Notes: a model not told the origin generated them from the letters alone. A stretch of DNA of 64,000 nucleotides from Mesorhizobium sp. SOD10 (GCA_000824805.1 CCNA01000036.1:1-64000); one strand, 5' to 3'. Shown: positions 1 to 8,515, counted from the stretch's first letter. Translations and numbers: made by a program.

Positions 1-1
1 T

Positions 2-937
2 CCACCCCATCAAGAGAGCCTGAGGGCGCTGGCCAAGCGCTACGGGATCAATCAGAAGACGGTTGGCAAATGGAAGAATCGGACCTCGGTCACCGATCTG
101 CCGACCGGCCCGAGGGAACCAAGATCGACGGTGCTTTCGATTGAGGAAGAGGCAGTCATCGTCGCCTTCCGGCGCTACACGCTGCTGCCGCTCGATGATT
201 GCCTCTATGCGTTGCAGCCGACGATCCCACATCTGACACGGTCTTCATTGCATCGCTGCCTGCAGCGCCATGGCATCAGCCGCCTGCCGGATGTCGAGGG
301 CGACAGGCCGGCGAAGAAGAAGTTCAAGACCTATCCGATCGGCTACTTCCACATCGACGTTGCCGAGGTGCGCACCGAGCAGGGCAAGCTGCACATGTTC
401 GTTGCTATCGACCGCACCTCGAAGTTCGCCTTCGTCGAGTTGCACGAGAAGGCCACCACCGCCGTATCGCGAGACTTCCTGCTGCGCCTGATCGCGGCCG
501 TCCCCTATAAGATCCACACCGTGCTCACCGACAACGGCATCCAGTTCACCACGCCCGGCGCCGGGGGCTCGGCCGTGCCGCTGATAAAGGAAGCCATCGC
601 CAACGGCGAACGCTTCTGGGCCCATGCCTTCGAATATGCCTGCGCTACCAATGACATCGTGCACCGCACGACCAAGGCCAAGCATCCGTGGACCAATGGC
701 CAGGTCGAGAGGATGAACCGGACCATCAAGGACGCCACAGTCAAGCGCTTTTACTACGAGAGCCACGACCAGCTTCGCAGCCATCTCTCCGATTTCGTTG
801 CGGCATACAACTTCGCCCGCAGGCTCAAGACCCTCAAGGGGCTCACACCCTACGAGTTCATCTGCAAGATATGGGCTTCTCAGCCAGAACGCTTCACACT
901 CAATCCGCTCCAGCAAATGCCGGGACTAAACATCTAG
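2..937 (+). CDS. IS481-type DDE transposase, 5' end outside window
   Basis: Catalyses cut and rejoining of an insertion sequence. The frame is open from base 2, so the true start lies left of the window. The first visible residues form a helix-turn-helix (ALAKRYGINQKTVGKWK), followed by an RNase-H-like integrase core with the DDE residues in HIDVAEV, LTDNG and NGQVERMN. The C-terminal SDFVAAYNFARRLKTLKG stretch is usual for IS481-type enzymes. The stop is at 935-937. A GTG at 131 could be read as a start but would remove the DNA-binding domain, so I treat the gene as partial. The 3' end of the element was not delimited. Confidence 0.85.
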   Translation, partial: PPHQESLRALAKRYGINQKTVGKWKNRTSVTDLPTGPREPRSTVLSIEEEAVIVAFRRYTLLPLDDCLYALQPTIPHLTRSSLHRCLQRHGISRLPDVEGDRPAKKKFKTYPIGYFHIDVAEVRTEQGKLHMFVAIDRTSKFAFVELHEKATTAVSRDFLLRLIAAVPYKIHTVLTDNGIQFTTPGAGGSAVPLIKEAIANGERFWAHAFEYACATNDIVHRTTKAKHPWTNGQVERMNRTIKDATVKRFYYESHDQLRSHLSDFVAAYNFARRLKTLKGLTPYEFICKIWASQPERFTLNPLQQMPGLNI

Positions 938-1275
938 ACCCCTGGTTGATTGGTGCAGGCGTCACTTACCGCTTTTAAAGGGTCCACGCGTTCGCCAACC
1001 TGCCCAAGAATCGGCAGCAGGCCATACCGCGCGCGCTGGCCAGCTGCCAAAATCCCCTGCCAACCAGCGAAAATTCGCTTCAATCCGCTCCCGCCAATGC
1101 TCCCACCAACTGCGCAATAGGCCTCTATTGCCTCATCGAGGTAGTGCGATACCCGTCCTAGACGTTATGACCGTGGTCTGAGCGGCGGCCCGCCCTTAGT
1201 CTTTGCAGCTGTTAAGCAAACGGGGGTTGCTTCGGGGAGTGCCCGAGCCGAGCCCCAGCGAAGAAAGGACGGGCC

Positions 1276-2388
1276 ATGAAGCAAGATAGCGTCTTTTACG
1301 TAGGTGTCGATGTGTCGAAGGCGAAGCACGCCATTGCGGTTGCCGAGAGTGGTCGCAATGGGGAGGTCCGGTTTTTCGGCGAGATCGAGGCGAGGCCGGC
1401 GGCGGTCGAGCGCTTCGTGCGCAGGCTGGAGAAAAAGCATCCTCGCCTGCATTTTTGTTACGAAGCCGGCCCGACCGGCTACGGGCTCTGCCGGCAGATC
1501 GTCGAGCTCGGTCAGCGCTGCGATGTCGTTGCGCCTTCGCTGATCCCCAAGCGCCCGGGCGAGCGCGTCAAGACGAACCGGCGCGATGCGGTCAGCCTAG
1601 CACGGCTGTTGCGGGCCGGAGAACTGAAGGGAATCTGGGTTCCAGACGCGGTGCATGAAGCGGTGCGCGACATGGTGCGGGTGCGTGCCGCGGCGAGCGA
1701 GGATCTGCGCAAGAAGCGCCAGATGCTGCTTTCGTTCCTGCTGCGCCATGGCCGGGTCTTTACCGGTTTCAAGAACTGGACCCGGGCTCATGCCCGCTGG
1801 CTGGCGGCGCAAAAGTTCGACCATCCGGCACAGCAGATCGTGTTCCAGGACCAGGTCGACGTGATCACCGATGCGCAGGCTCGGCTGGAGCGGCTGGATG
1901 CGCAGTTGGCCGAGCTGGTACCGAGCTGGTCGATGGCGCCGGTGGTGGCGGCCTATCAGGCGCTGCGTGGTGTGTCCTTCATCGTCTCCGTCACCTTTGT
2001 CAGCGAAGTCGGCGATGTCCGCCGCTTCGACAATCCGCGCCAGCTGATGGCCTTTCTCGGCCTGGTGCCCTCGGAGCGCTCGACCGGCGAGACGGTCAAG
2101 CGCGGTGGCCTGACATTGGCCGGCAATCGCCGCGCCCGCCGCGTCCTGATCGAAGGCGCTTGGGCCTACCGCTATCCCGCCAGGGTGACGGAGCCCATTC
2201 GCGTCCGCCTCGAGGGCCTGCCGAAGGCGGTACGCGAGATCGCCTGGAAGGCGCAGACCCGGCTTTGCGCCCGCTACCGGCGCCTGATGGCCGCGGGCAA
2301 GAAGAAACCCATCGTCGTTGCGGCGATCGCGCGCGAGATGGCGGCGTTCCTGTGGGCCATTGGCCACCAGGTCGAACCGGTCAACTGA
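1276..2388 (+). CDS. IS110-family (IS1111 group) transposase, intact
   Basis: DEDD recombinase of 370 residues, the usual family length. The N-terminal RuvC-like domain shows D12 in YVGVDVSK, E63 in CYEAGP and D104 in NRRDA. The C-terminal Transposase_20 region carries LMAFLGLVPSERSTGETVKRG, where the catalytic serine is expected. The ATG at 1276 is preceded by AAAGGACGG, a fair ribosome-binding site. No frameshift or stop is visible, so the copy may be active. Related but decayed copies lie at 7963-11514. Confidence 0.93.
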   Translation: MKQDSVFYVGVDVSKAKHAIAVAESGRNGEVRFFGEIEARPAAVERFVRRLEKKHPRLHFCYEAGPTGYGLCRQIVELGQRCDVVAPSLIPKRPGERVKTNRRDAVSLARLLRAGELKGIWVPDAVHEAVRDMVRVRAAASEDLRKKRQMLLSFLLRHGRVFTGFKNWTRAHARWLAAQKFDHPAQQIVFQDQVDVITDAQARLERLDAQLAELVPSWSMAPVVAAYQALRGVSFIVSVTFVSEVGDVRRFDNPRQLMAFLGLVPSERSTGETVKRGGLTLAGNRRARRVLIEGAWAYRYPARVTEPIRVRLEGLPKAVREIAWKAQTRLCARYRRLMAAGKKKPIVVAAIAREMAAFLWAIGHQVEPVN

Positions 2389-2755
2389 AATGCGGTGCGC
2401 TTGCTGTTCATCGAAGGTCAGGATCCCGGTAAGCGCGCGCCCGGCGCGGGCGCCGCCGGATTGAGGGCTCTGCCCGCGCCGGATCTCTCGGCGGAAAAAC
2501 CGGGCAGTACGGCGACGGGATGTGGCCACGGTGGGGAACTCCCGTCCCTAACTATGTGGCTGGGCATCAGCCCAACGCCCGATGCTAGACAGGGATAGCC
2601 CAGGACGGATTACGGAAGTGCGGTAACCAACCCGCGGATAAGAGCTGGATCAACCGTCGTCTCAAGCCCATCCCGTCTCCGTGCTGCCCCCTCATCAATG
2701 ACGAACAAACCTGTGGCAAAAGACATAGGGCGAAAAAACGTCATCCCTCATTCTT
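2389..2755 (+). ncRNA. Candidate bridge-RNA region of the IS1111-type element
   Basis: These 367 bases between the transposase stop and the right inverted repeat hold no convincing reading frame and contain several GC-rich inverted segments, for example CGCGCGCCCGGCGCGGGCG near 2436. In IS1111-group elements the bridge RNA that guides donor and target choice is encoded in the right, transposase-distal non-coding end, and this segment has the right place and size. The RNA itself is inferred from position; I did not fold it or locate its loops. Confidence 0.35.
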
Positions 2756-2784
2756 GACCACGGTCATAAGAGTTAGGCGGCGTG

Positions 2785-2985
2785 ACCTTAACGTTCCTTT
2801 CGACTGTGGCAACGAGAAGAACCGCTGAGAAGCCTTGATGGTTTCTGCGATCTGTTCTTCCGGATTCCGTGCTCGATAAGGTAGAAGAACCCGTACTCCT
2901 CGCAGGCCAGGCCAAGCCAAGCGCTCTTCGTATCCCGTTGCACCGGCGACAGATTCGCCGGCGAATTTTGCGGCAGCGTGGTCAT
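2785..2985 (-). pseudogene. 2OG-Fe(II) oxygenase, N-terminal fragment
   Basis: The start ATG (2985-2983) overlaps the stop of the upstream methyltransferase as ATGA, with GGAGG just upstream, so the two were translationally coupled. The residues CEEYGFFYLIEHGI are the N-terminal signature of isopenicillin-N-synthase-like non-haem dioxygenases. One base is then missing: the matching continuation PEEQIAETIKASQRFFSLP lies in the next frame. Homology stops near 2785, a few bases from the IS1111 right repeat, so the rest of the gene, including the Fe- and 2OG-binding HxD...H residues, is gone. The product is non-functional. Confidence 0.7.
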
Positions 2986-3683
2986 GGGCGCTCCTCCGTT
3001 TGCGCGCTGGCCTTCTCGGGCACCTGGAAAACCCAGTAGTGCGCGTCCTCCTCGGCGATGTATCTGCCGTCGTTTAGACATTGTGCCAGCACAAGAACGC
3101 CCGCATCCTCCAGACGCCGCACCTCGCCGTCAAAGCACGTGGCCTCCACATAGCTCTTGCGGGTGCTCGCGATGACGAATCCGTTTGGGCGCGTGACGCG
3201 AGCCAGTTCGCGCAGCCCCTGCGGTCGAACATGCCCGAGCACAAAGACGCCGCAGCAGACCGTGATGTCATAGCTCGCGCTGGAGTAGTCGGAGGGGGGG
3301 GCGTTAAGGTCGACATCGCCTCGGACATGGCGGTAGGCGCGGGTTTGTCGGGCCTTTTCGGCCATCTCCTCGGAGAGGTCGATCCCGTCGATCAACTGGA
3401 AGCCGAGACGTTTCAACTGCAGTCCGACGAGGCCTGTTCCGCAGCCAGCGTCTAGGATTGTAATGACTGCTCGCTCCTTGGCCAAATAGGCCGTCTGGAT
3501 GGCCGCCGCCAGTTCCGCTACGACGATCGGCCCGCAGTACCCCATACGGCCGACATCGAGATCATAGGTGCCGGCATGATCGCGATAGAATTGGGCTAAA
3601 TAACCGGCATCCGTGTCGAATGCATGGGAAGCCTTTTGACGTGCGGTCTGGTCCAGCGCCGATTGTTGATCGGGGATTTTCAT
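2982..3683 (-). CDS. Class I SAM-dependent methyltransferase, METTL27-like
   Basis: A 233-residue methyltransferase. Motif I is ILDAGCGTG at 76-84, the acidic end of strand 2 is in IDGIDLSEEM, and motif IV lies around YDITVCCGVFVLGHV. The pattern YRDHAGTYDLDVGRMGY before motif I is typical of the Williams-Beuren METTL27-like group, which acts on small molecules of mostly unknown identity. I chose the ATG at 3683 because GGAGA sits ahead of it; the frame also runs on upstream into the remains of the dehydrogenase gene. It is the middle gene of a leftward operon whose first and last genes are broken, so its pathway is probably no longer complete. Substrate unknown. Confidence 0.8.
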   Translation of the reverse strand: MKIPDQQSALDQTARQKASHAFDTDAGYLAQFYRDHAGTYDLDVGRMGYCGPIVVAELAAAIQTAYLAKERAVITILDAGCGTGLVGLQLKRLGFQLIDGIDLSEEMAEKARQTRAYRHVRGDVDLNAPPSDYSSASYDITVCCGVFVLGHVRPQGLRELARVTRPNGFVIASTRKSYVEATCFDGEVRRLEDAGVLVLAQCLNDGRYIAEEDAHYWVFQVPEKASAQTEERP

Positions 3684-4811
3684 GACAGTTCTCCACTTAG
3701 GGGCAGATGAGATGCGGTGTAGTCGGCGGCGCAGCGCCGCGCCAGGATCTACAATCTGTTCGTTATCGTATTGCCCAGTATGGCTGTCCGACCAGGCGTA
3801 GGCCGCTACGCTCCAAGTGATCACCTCGCAGATCAGGGCATTGCTCAGGCCCATGCTGCGTCCGAGATCAAACGCCTCGTCAAGGATCAGGCGATTGGCG
3901 TGGGTGAGCTCGCCGGCCAGACACTCGAGCAAGCGTATTTGGATGTCGCTGTGCGGGACGTTGTGGAGCGGAAACACACGCTCGCGCTTCGGTTTGATCC
4001 GTCCGACGGGATCGGTCAGAAATTCTCGGTCTGGCAGATGCGCGGGGTCGGCACCGTACTTGGATGGCGCCTGATAGCCCGGCACTTGCCAGTCGAACGC
4101 CGAAGGCCACCTGCGCCAGTTCGACCACTCGCAGATAGCTGTCGTATCGGTCCAACTTCGGTCCCGCCTCGCTATAGCGCCTTTCGACTGAGCGCCCGAT
4201 CGGCAATCCCACGCCGAGTTCGTCTGCCAAATGGATAATCTCAGGCCCATATCCTTTACCCGCGATCTCCAGAGTGCAAGAGCGATCGTAGCTGCCATCC
4301 AGGAGAAACGGCTCGATTGCAGCGGAGTTTGCGGACGACGCGATGAACTTACGTCACGCCTGCTGCGCTGGAACGCGCGCGTGGCCGCTCGCAATGCAGC
4401 AGTATAAAAAAGCAACTTCGTCAGTAATTTGACTGCTTGGCCCTGACCGATGTCTCCAATATTGAAGGAGACGGTTCCCAAGGTTTGCAACACCGTCTCG
4501 CAATGCACATAGGCCTCCGATGGCCCACCGACGAAGAAGCCGACATTGGCAAAATCGACCCCCATGTGGGACAAGTTGCTCGCGCGTGCTTCTAGCGAAT
4601 ACACGCCAATTGCTGCCGCCCGGCGGACAATCTCGATCGTATTGTGGTAGTCGGTGGTGGACGTATCGATCCATACGCTGTCAGGTGGCATTCCGGCCAA
4701 AGCGCCTTGCTCGCCTGTGAAGCGAGTGACGCTTTCTTCAGCCTCTGCAGAAGACATTGGCCATTGTCGCAAAATTAAAATCATGATCTGACTTGAACGT
4801 TGTTCCAGCAA
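3684..4811 (-). pseudogene. 6-phosphogluconate/3-hydroxyisobutyrate dehydrogenase-like gene, decayed
   Basis: The frame gives recognisable beta-hydroxyacid dehydrogenase segments: DSVWIDTSTTDYHNT, ARASNLSHMGVDFANVGFFV, GQAVKLLTKLLFYTA and, after a gap, WQVPGYQAPSKYGADPAHL and LTHANRLILDEAFDLGRSMG. Between about 4380 and 4090 the homologous sequence (DGSYDRSCTLEIAGKG, LADELGVGLPIGRSVERRY) lies in another frame, so two compensating frameshifts flank it. The N-terminal Rossmann GxGxxG segment is absent. The apparent 609-residue fusion with the methyltransferase is therefore a read-through artefact. The intact gene would have reduced or oxidised a beta-hydroxyacid with NAD(P). Confidence 0.72.
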
Positions 4812-4852
4812 GGAAATTAGTATATATCCAACTCTTATCGCAATAACAAGGC

Positions 4853-4879
4853 ATTATAAATTAAATATTTATTTGACAA
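4853..4879 (-). promoter_or_regulatory. Possible sigma-70 promoter of the leftward operon
   Basis: On the minus strand TTGTCA (4879-4874) and TATAAT (4858-4853) are 15 bases apart, slightly short, inside a very AT-rich stretch (4815-4905) that contrasts with the GC-rich surroundings. The site lies 42 bases upstream of the dehydrogenase pseudogene frame. Composition and position are the only evidence. Confidence 0.25.
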
Positions 4880-4992
4880 GCAATACATTTGCGTAACTTT
4901 CGTGAAAAGTTATAGGCGATGCAGGTCGCAGGTCGTTACTATTAGGAGATTGATCGAGAGAGATTTTTCCATACGTGTGAGTGAATTCTCCG

Positions 4993-5007
4993 CCGCCTAA
5001 AAGGCGG
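4993..5007. repeat. Isolated hairpin resembling an IS200/IS605 end
   Basis: CCGCCT-AAA-AGGCGG is a perfect 6-bp stem with a 3-base loop, followed by TGGCTTCAGG. Small hairpins like this with a GGCTTCA flank are common at IS200/IS605-family ends. No TnpA or TnpB lies nearby, so it could be a solo end, or an unrelated terminator-like hairpin. Confidence 0.3.
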
Positions 5008-5137
5008 TGGCTTCAGGTTACGGAGAACCGCTGCTCGACGCGCGCCAGCAACTTCGAGAAGCCACCTTACGTGCAGTAGCATGCCGGCAGCCGGCGGACC
5101 TGCTTGCCGGGCTGGGAGACAAAGTTCCGCCAGCCTG

Positions 5138-5376
5138 CAGAGAGGCGTCCGTTGCGGGACGCTGGATGAGGTGAGTTCGCCACAAGGGCTGTGCCGGTCG
5201 CATCACAACGATCAGGACGTGCTCAAGATTGGCCCGCTTCAACCTTCCGATCCCCATGAGGGGAGGGCCTGGAAGCCGATCCCGAAGAGAAGCAAGATCC
5301 CGCGAGAGACACCCAATGCCGGCGAAGCGTAAAGCTTTGAAAGGTCTTGACTTCAACGCGCCGAATAGCGAAGGCT
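5138..5376 (+). repeat. Diverged repeat R1, copy 1
   Basis: About 240 bases recur in the same orientation at 21404-21637. Shared blocks include GATGAGGTGAGTTCGC-like sequence, CCGGTCGCATCACAACGATC, AGAAGCAAGA, ATGCCGGCGAAGCG and GACTTCAAC(G/A)CGCCGAATAG. I estimate 75-80% identity by eye. No known protein is recognised in any frame. In both copies an IS6 remnant starts on the right side, although that IS6 remnant points in opposite directions in the two places. Confidence 0.7.
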
Positions 5377-5845
5377 TTATGCGAGCGGTGTTCCACGTTC
5401 GGCTGAGCTGGCGTTGGGCCGGCCCGTAGGACGCAATTTGTCGGTGATGATACGCTTTGGCGGCCCCCTGTTTCTTCAGAAGTCGCGTCCGCTGGCGCTT
5501 GGCGGCCTTGCTGTTGCGACGCGTCTGGTGACGCTCTCGTCAAGCACATATCCGTCCTGATGTTCTCCACAACCAGCCCTTCTGACCGTTGATGCGCACC
5601 TCGACTTCATCCAAGTGCCGACATCATCTTTCGTCGTCGACTTGCGGCGTATGCGGCGCGCATAGTCAGGGCCGTGTTTTCGCACCATCGGCGGATGGTC
5701 TCGTGAGGAACGACGATTCCGCGATCGAGCAGCATTCCTCGACATTGCGCAGGCTCAGATTGAACGGAAGTAAGAGCCAGACAGCACGGGCCACGATTTC
5801 GATAGAATAGCGGTGGTTCTTGTAGGCCGGTGCACTCACGGTCAT
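5377..5845 (-). pseudogene. IS6-family transposase remnant
   Basis: From the ATG at 5845 the frame reads MTVSAPAYKNHRYSIEIVAR, the start of a rhizobial IS6-family transposase also seen at 14329. It then loses frame repeatedly. GPDYARRIRRKSTTKDDV near 5665-5610, DGYVLDE near 5550 and NVEHRSHK near 5390 are family blocks in different frames. The IS end with TACCTCGATTTCCTTACCG lies at about 5850-5900. At 5376 the sequence passes into repeat R1. No active product. Confidence 0.75.
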
Positions 5846-5941
5846 GGACGCGGCGCTACCTCGATTTCCTTACCGTTCAATCAATGTGACAGAACCATGT
5901 AAACTATTGCGCATTTTACCCCCAGTCAATTGGGAATATTC

Positions 5942-7141
5942 TCAGCGCCTAATGGGAGTCGACGTCATTTTGATAACGTCGCTCAGGGGCCGATATGGCA
6001 AGCCTTTTTTCTCTGCCGACAGCGCATGGGTCAGATGGCCACCGTAGCAACAGACTCCGTCCCGCAGGCTTTCATCTTCAGTAATGGTCTGCAAGGATTT
6101 GAGGCTGGCGATGTAACGGATGTAAGGGAAAGTTCGCGCTGTGAGCAGCCGCGTAGCGGTGTTGGCCACCATTGATGGAATATGATCGCAGTTGTAATGC
6201 ACGACGTTTTCTTCGCGATACGAGTGGTAGAGCGATGCAGAAGAAGTACAGGTTTCGATCAATTCGCGATCACAGGCAGTACAGTCGCACAGTATGCTGC
6301 CTCTCTGCATGGCTCCAACCATGCTGCGGTCGATCAGGTACTCCATTCTCCGCTTCGGAAGATCGGGGCGACGCACCGCACAGTTGAGGACGATGTCGAT
6401 CTCCGGCAGTGCCGCCGCAATCGTGTCCTGAGTGCGTGAAGGATCCTTGTTATCCATGAGGATTAGGTTGGTGCCTGTTGCGCCGATGTAGTCGACGCCT
6501 TCAGTTTCGAAGCGCGCATTGGCTTTGCAATTGAAATCCTCACAGCCTCGAGTGACAATGGTCAAGGCGACGCCGAGGTCCGACAAGTATTTGAATGCGG
6601 ACAGACCGATATTGCCGCATCCGATGATCAGAGCCCGCCCTCCGGGGAGAAGGTTCTCATTTCGCGGGCAGAACACTCCTTTTTCCTTGGAGCACAACTC
6701 CAACGCCCGCTGAGCGAAGAGATAGCCAGTCATTTGGCTCATCGGCTCAAGCAATGGATACCGGTCAGCTTTTCCCACCCACTCGTAAGCAATTCCCAGA
6801 AAGCCTCTACTGATGAGTTCAGAGATGTCCCGAGGATCAACGTTGTTCTCATCAAAATGCAGGTACGTGAAAAGGATGTGATGCGGAGCATAGTCAGAAT
6901 ATTCTGAGCGAAGCGGTTCCTTAACCTTGAGGAGGAGCCGCGCCCGGGCGAGGACCTCATCCTTCATCGCAAGCTTCCCTCCGCAGGCTTGATAATCCGC
7001 GTCCGAGAATCCAGCCCCTTCCCCGGCACCGATTTCAACATAGATGTTGTGACCGAGGCGCGAAAGAGTTTGCGCCTGGATCGGCTGGAGTGCGACACGC
7101 CGCTCGTCTTCTTTGATTTCCTTCAACACACCGATATTCAT
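5942..7141 (-). CDS. ald: Alanine dehydrogenase / PNT-family enzyme
   Basis: A 399-residue member of the alanine dehydrogenase and pyridine nucleotide transhydrogenase family, expected to interconvert L-alanine and pyruvate plus ammonia with NAD. The N-terminus MNIGVLKEIKEDERRVAL is diagnostic. K74 in LKVKEPL and H95 in FTYLHFD match the substrate-binding lysine and catalytic histidine. The NAD-binding Rossmann motif is GCGNIG at 174-179. It is longer than the usual 370 residues, and the region after 290 (HYNCDHIPSMVANTATRLL in place of the common HYCVANMPGAV block) is divergent, so a related substrate is possible. The start ATG at 7141 follows CGGAG. Repeat R2 begins 146 bases upstream. Confidence 0.82.
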   Translation of the reverse strand: MNIGVLKEIKEDERRVALQPIQAQTLSRLGHNIYVEIGAGEGAGFSDADYQACGGKLAMKDEVLARARLLLKVKEPLRSEYSDYAPHHILFTYLHFDENNVDPRDISELISRGFLGIAYEWVGKADRYPLLEPMSQMTGYLFAQRALELCSKEKGVFCPRNENLLPGGRALIIGCGNIGLSAFKYLSDLGVALTIVTRGCEDFNCKANARFETEGVDYIGATGTNLILMDNKDPSRTQDTIAAALPEIDIVLNCAVRRPDLPKRRMEYLIDRSMVGAMQRGSILCDCTACDRELIETCTSSASLYHSYREENVVHYNCDHIPSMVANTATRLLTARTFPYIRYIASLKSLQTITEDESLRDGVCCYGGHLTHALSAEKKGLPYRPLSDVIKMTSTPIRR

Positions 7142-7286
7142 CGTTGAAACTCCGCTTGCAGTCTTCGGTCACGCTGCCATCCAATCCGCTGCCGTGACCA
7201 TGCCGTACGAGTGCAAGTCGCCTCGTCTTGGTGTGGCACTTTGTGTAGCGGTCTGGCTCGCGGGTGTCGGTTCTTAGTGTCAGACG

Positions 7287-7612
7287 CATGCCTTATCAGA
7301 TGCCAGGCCGAACATACCTCGTGTGCGGATTGGCGGCTGCGAATTTTCTGTTAATTCGATTTAGTGTTTTGTTACAAAAGCTGGAATGAAACGAGAGGTA
7401 GCTGGCGATTTGCTGTAAGGCGTCGAAACTATGACGTTTGTGCCACAAACCTGTCAGGCGCGTGTTTCATCTATGCCCGCGCTTTGGCCAAGCGCTCATC
7501 GAGTGGGCGGCTTTACCGACGGAGGCGGGGGCCAACGACGAGTCCCGCTGCAGGGCAGCGCATATTCCGCGAGACATAAGTTTTTGCGACCAAGCCGGCG
7601 ATCGGGCGGGCC
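7287..7612. repeat. Repeat R2, copy 1 (326 bp)
   Basis: Nearly identical (about 98% by eye, one extra base in copy 2) to 13829-14155, in the same orientation. No known protein is found; a 33-codon frame starting MPYQ(M/I)PGRTYLVCG is conserved but has no ribosome-binding site. It contains a 15-bp perfect palindrome, GTTTGTGCCACAAAC, at 7436-7450. Both copies lie upstream of a leftward gene: alanine dehydrogenase here, a methyltransferase in copy 2. Confidence 0.85.
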
Positions 7613-7962
7613 GTGCTTGCCAATGCGCTCCACAGGGCGAACCGTGCTTGGTTGGGGATTCGCATCCGCGCACGCTGGCCTGCACCCGTGAGGCTGTGCG
7701 CGAAGCGTTGACGGGGGAGCATGCAGGCCAGCCATGGAACCGCGGAACAGATCTTATCCCGGGTGCCGACGCACCTATCCAGCGGAAGGCAATACGGAAG
7801 GGTGCAACATCGCAAGTGCCTGCCCGACCGGCGTGGTCGTAGACACTAGTTGTTTAGTCCCTATGATTGCTGGGCGCGAGGGCGGCCCGTCATCCGATAT
7901 GCAACGGTACGAGAGTTAAGCCGGCTAGCCGCCGCAGAGCCTCATGCATAGGAGACGGCCAT
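7613..7962 (+). other. 5' non-coding flank of a decayed IS110 element
   Basis: No gene is seen in these 350 bases. The stretch leads directly into the IS110 transposase pseudogene and probably is its left, non-coding end, where IS110-group elements carry their bridge RNA. The left tip of the element was not located. Confidence 0.35.
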
Positions 7963-8366
7963 ATGGACCATATCAGATTTGTCGGTTGGATATTCACAAG
8001 CAACGGATCTCGGTCGCGGTTGCGGAGAGCGGACGCTCCGGCTCGGTGGACTATCTCGGCGAGATTGCCAATGACGCTGATGCCATCAGCAAGCTGTGCG
8101 ACCGTCTCGGGCGGTCCGGTAAGCCGCTGGCGTTTTGCTATGAGGCTGGCCCGTGCGGCTATGGCGTTCATCGCCAACTCACGCGCCTCGGCCATCGGTG
8201 CGACGTGGTGGCGCCGTCGCTGATTCCGTGGAATCCTGGCGATCGGATGAAGACGAACCGTCGCGACGCCACCATGCTCGCCCGCCTTCATCGGGCCGGT
8301 GAGTAGACGACCGTCTGGGTGCCCGACGCCGATCATGAAGCAATACGCGACCTGATCCGGCTGCGC
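7963..8366 (+). pseudogene. IS110 transposase pseudogene, 5' part (split by IS21)
   Basis: ATG at 7963 (MDHIRFVG) is followed by a one-base loss at about 7985. The true frame then continues as LDIHKQRISVAVAESGRSGS, CYEAGPCGYG and MKTNRRDATMLARLHRAGE, the DEDD domain of IS110 transposases. A TAG at 8304-8306 interrupts it, and the sense continues as TTVWVPDADHEAIRDLIRLR up to the IS21 insertion at 8367. The other half resumes at 10987. Confidence 0.85.
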
Positions 8367-8460
8367 TGCGTATTCCGATGAAGCCGGCCATGGATTCCGA
8401 TTTGAAGCCGGCCGGTCATTCCGATTTCATTCCGGCCACGATTCCGATTTGAAGCCGGCC
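8367..8460. repeat. IS21 left terminal repeats
   Basis: Four imperfect tandem units of about 22 bases, each of the form ATTCCGAT(TT)GAAGCCGGCC or a close variant, begin at 8371, 8393, 8416 and 8438. These are expected IstA binding sites. Confidence 0.8.
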
Positions 8461-8515
8461 AGTTTTCGGTCTGATCCTGGGTCGCGTTGATGTTTGGGTT
8501 GGGTTTTGTTTCAGG

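Larger units (their letters stand above)
1165..2769 (+). mobile_element. IS1111-type (IS110 family) element with 14-bp subterminal inverted repeats
   Basis: The 14-mer TTATGACCGTGGTC at 1165-1178 recurs as its exact reverse complement at 2756-2769. Between them lies one intact IS110-family transposase. Subterminal inverted repeats are known for the IS1111 subgroup; classical IS110 members lack them. There are 97 bases between the left repeat and the gene but 367 after it, which is the IS1111 arrangement with the long non-coding end on the right. True tips usually lie a few bases outside the repeats. On its right the element abuts a truncated 2OG oxygenase gene, which it probably interrupted. 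Confidence 0.8.

Noticed and set aside
2982..4811. A single 609-residue dehydrogenase-methyltransferase fusion protein
   Set aside because: The dehydrogenase part contains a frame-shifted middle (about 4380-4090) whose family blocks lie in another frame, lacks its Rossmann start, and the methyltransferase has its own ATG with a ribosome site. It is read-through of a pseudogene.
7287..7420. Conserved 33-codon peptide MPYQ(M/I)PGRTYLVCG... in R2
   Set aside because: Conserved only because the whole repeat is identical; no ribosome site in either copy.
7287..7612. NifA site (TGT-N10-ACA), nod box or sigma-54 promoter in repeat R2
   Set aside because: TGT-ACA pairs here have spacings of 3 or 6, no GG-N10-GC pair fits, and no nod-box core is present.
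8371..8460. CRISPR-like short tandem repeats
   Set aside because: The ~22-bp repeated units have no spacers, no cas genes nearby, and are mirrored at the other end of the IS21 element, so they are transposase binding sites.
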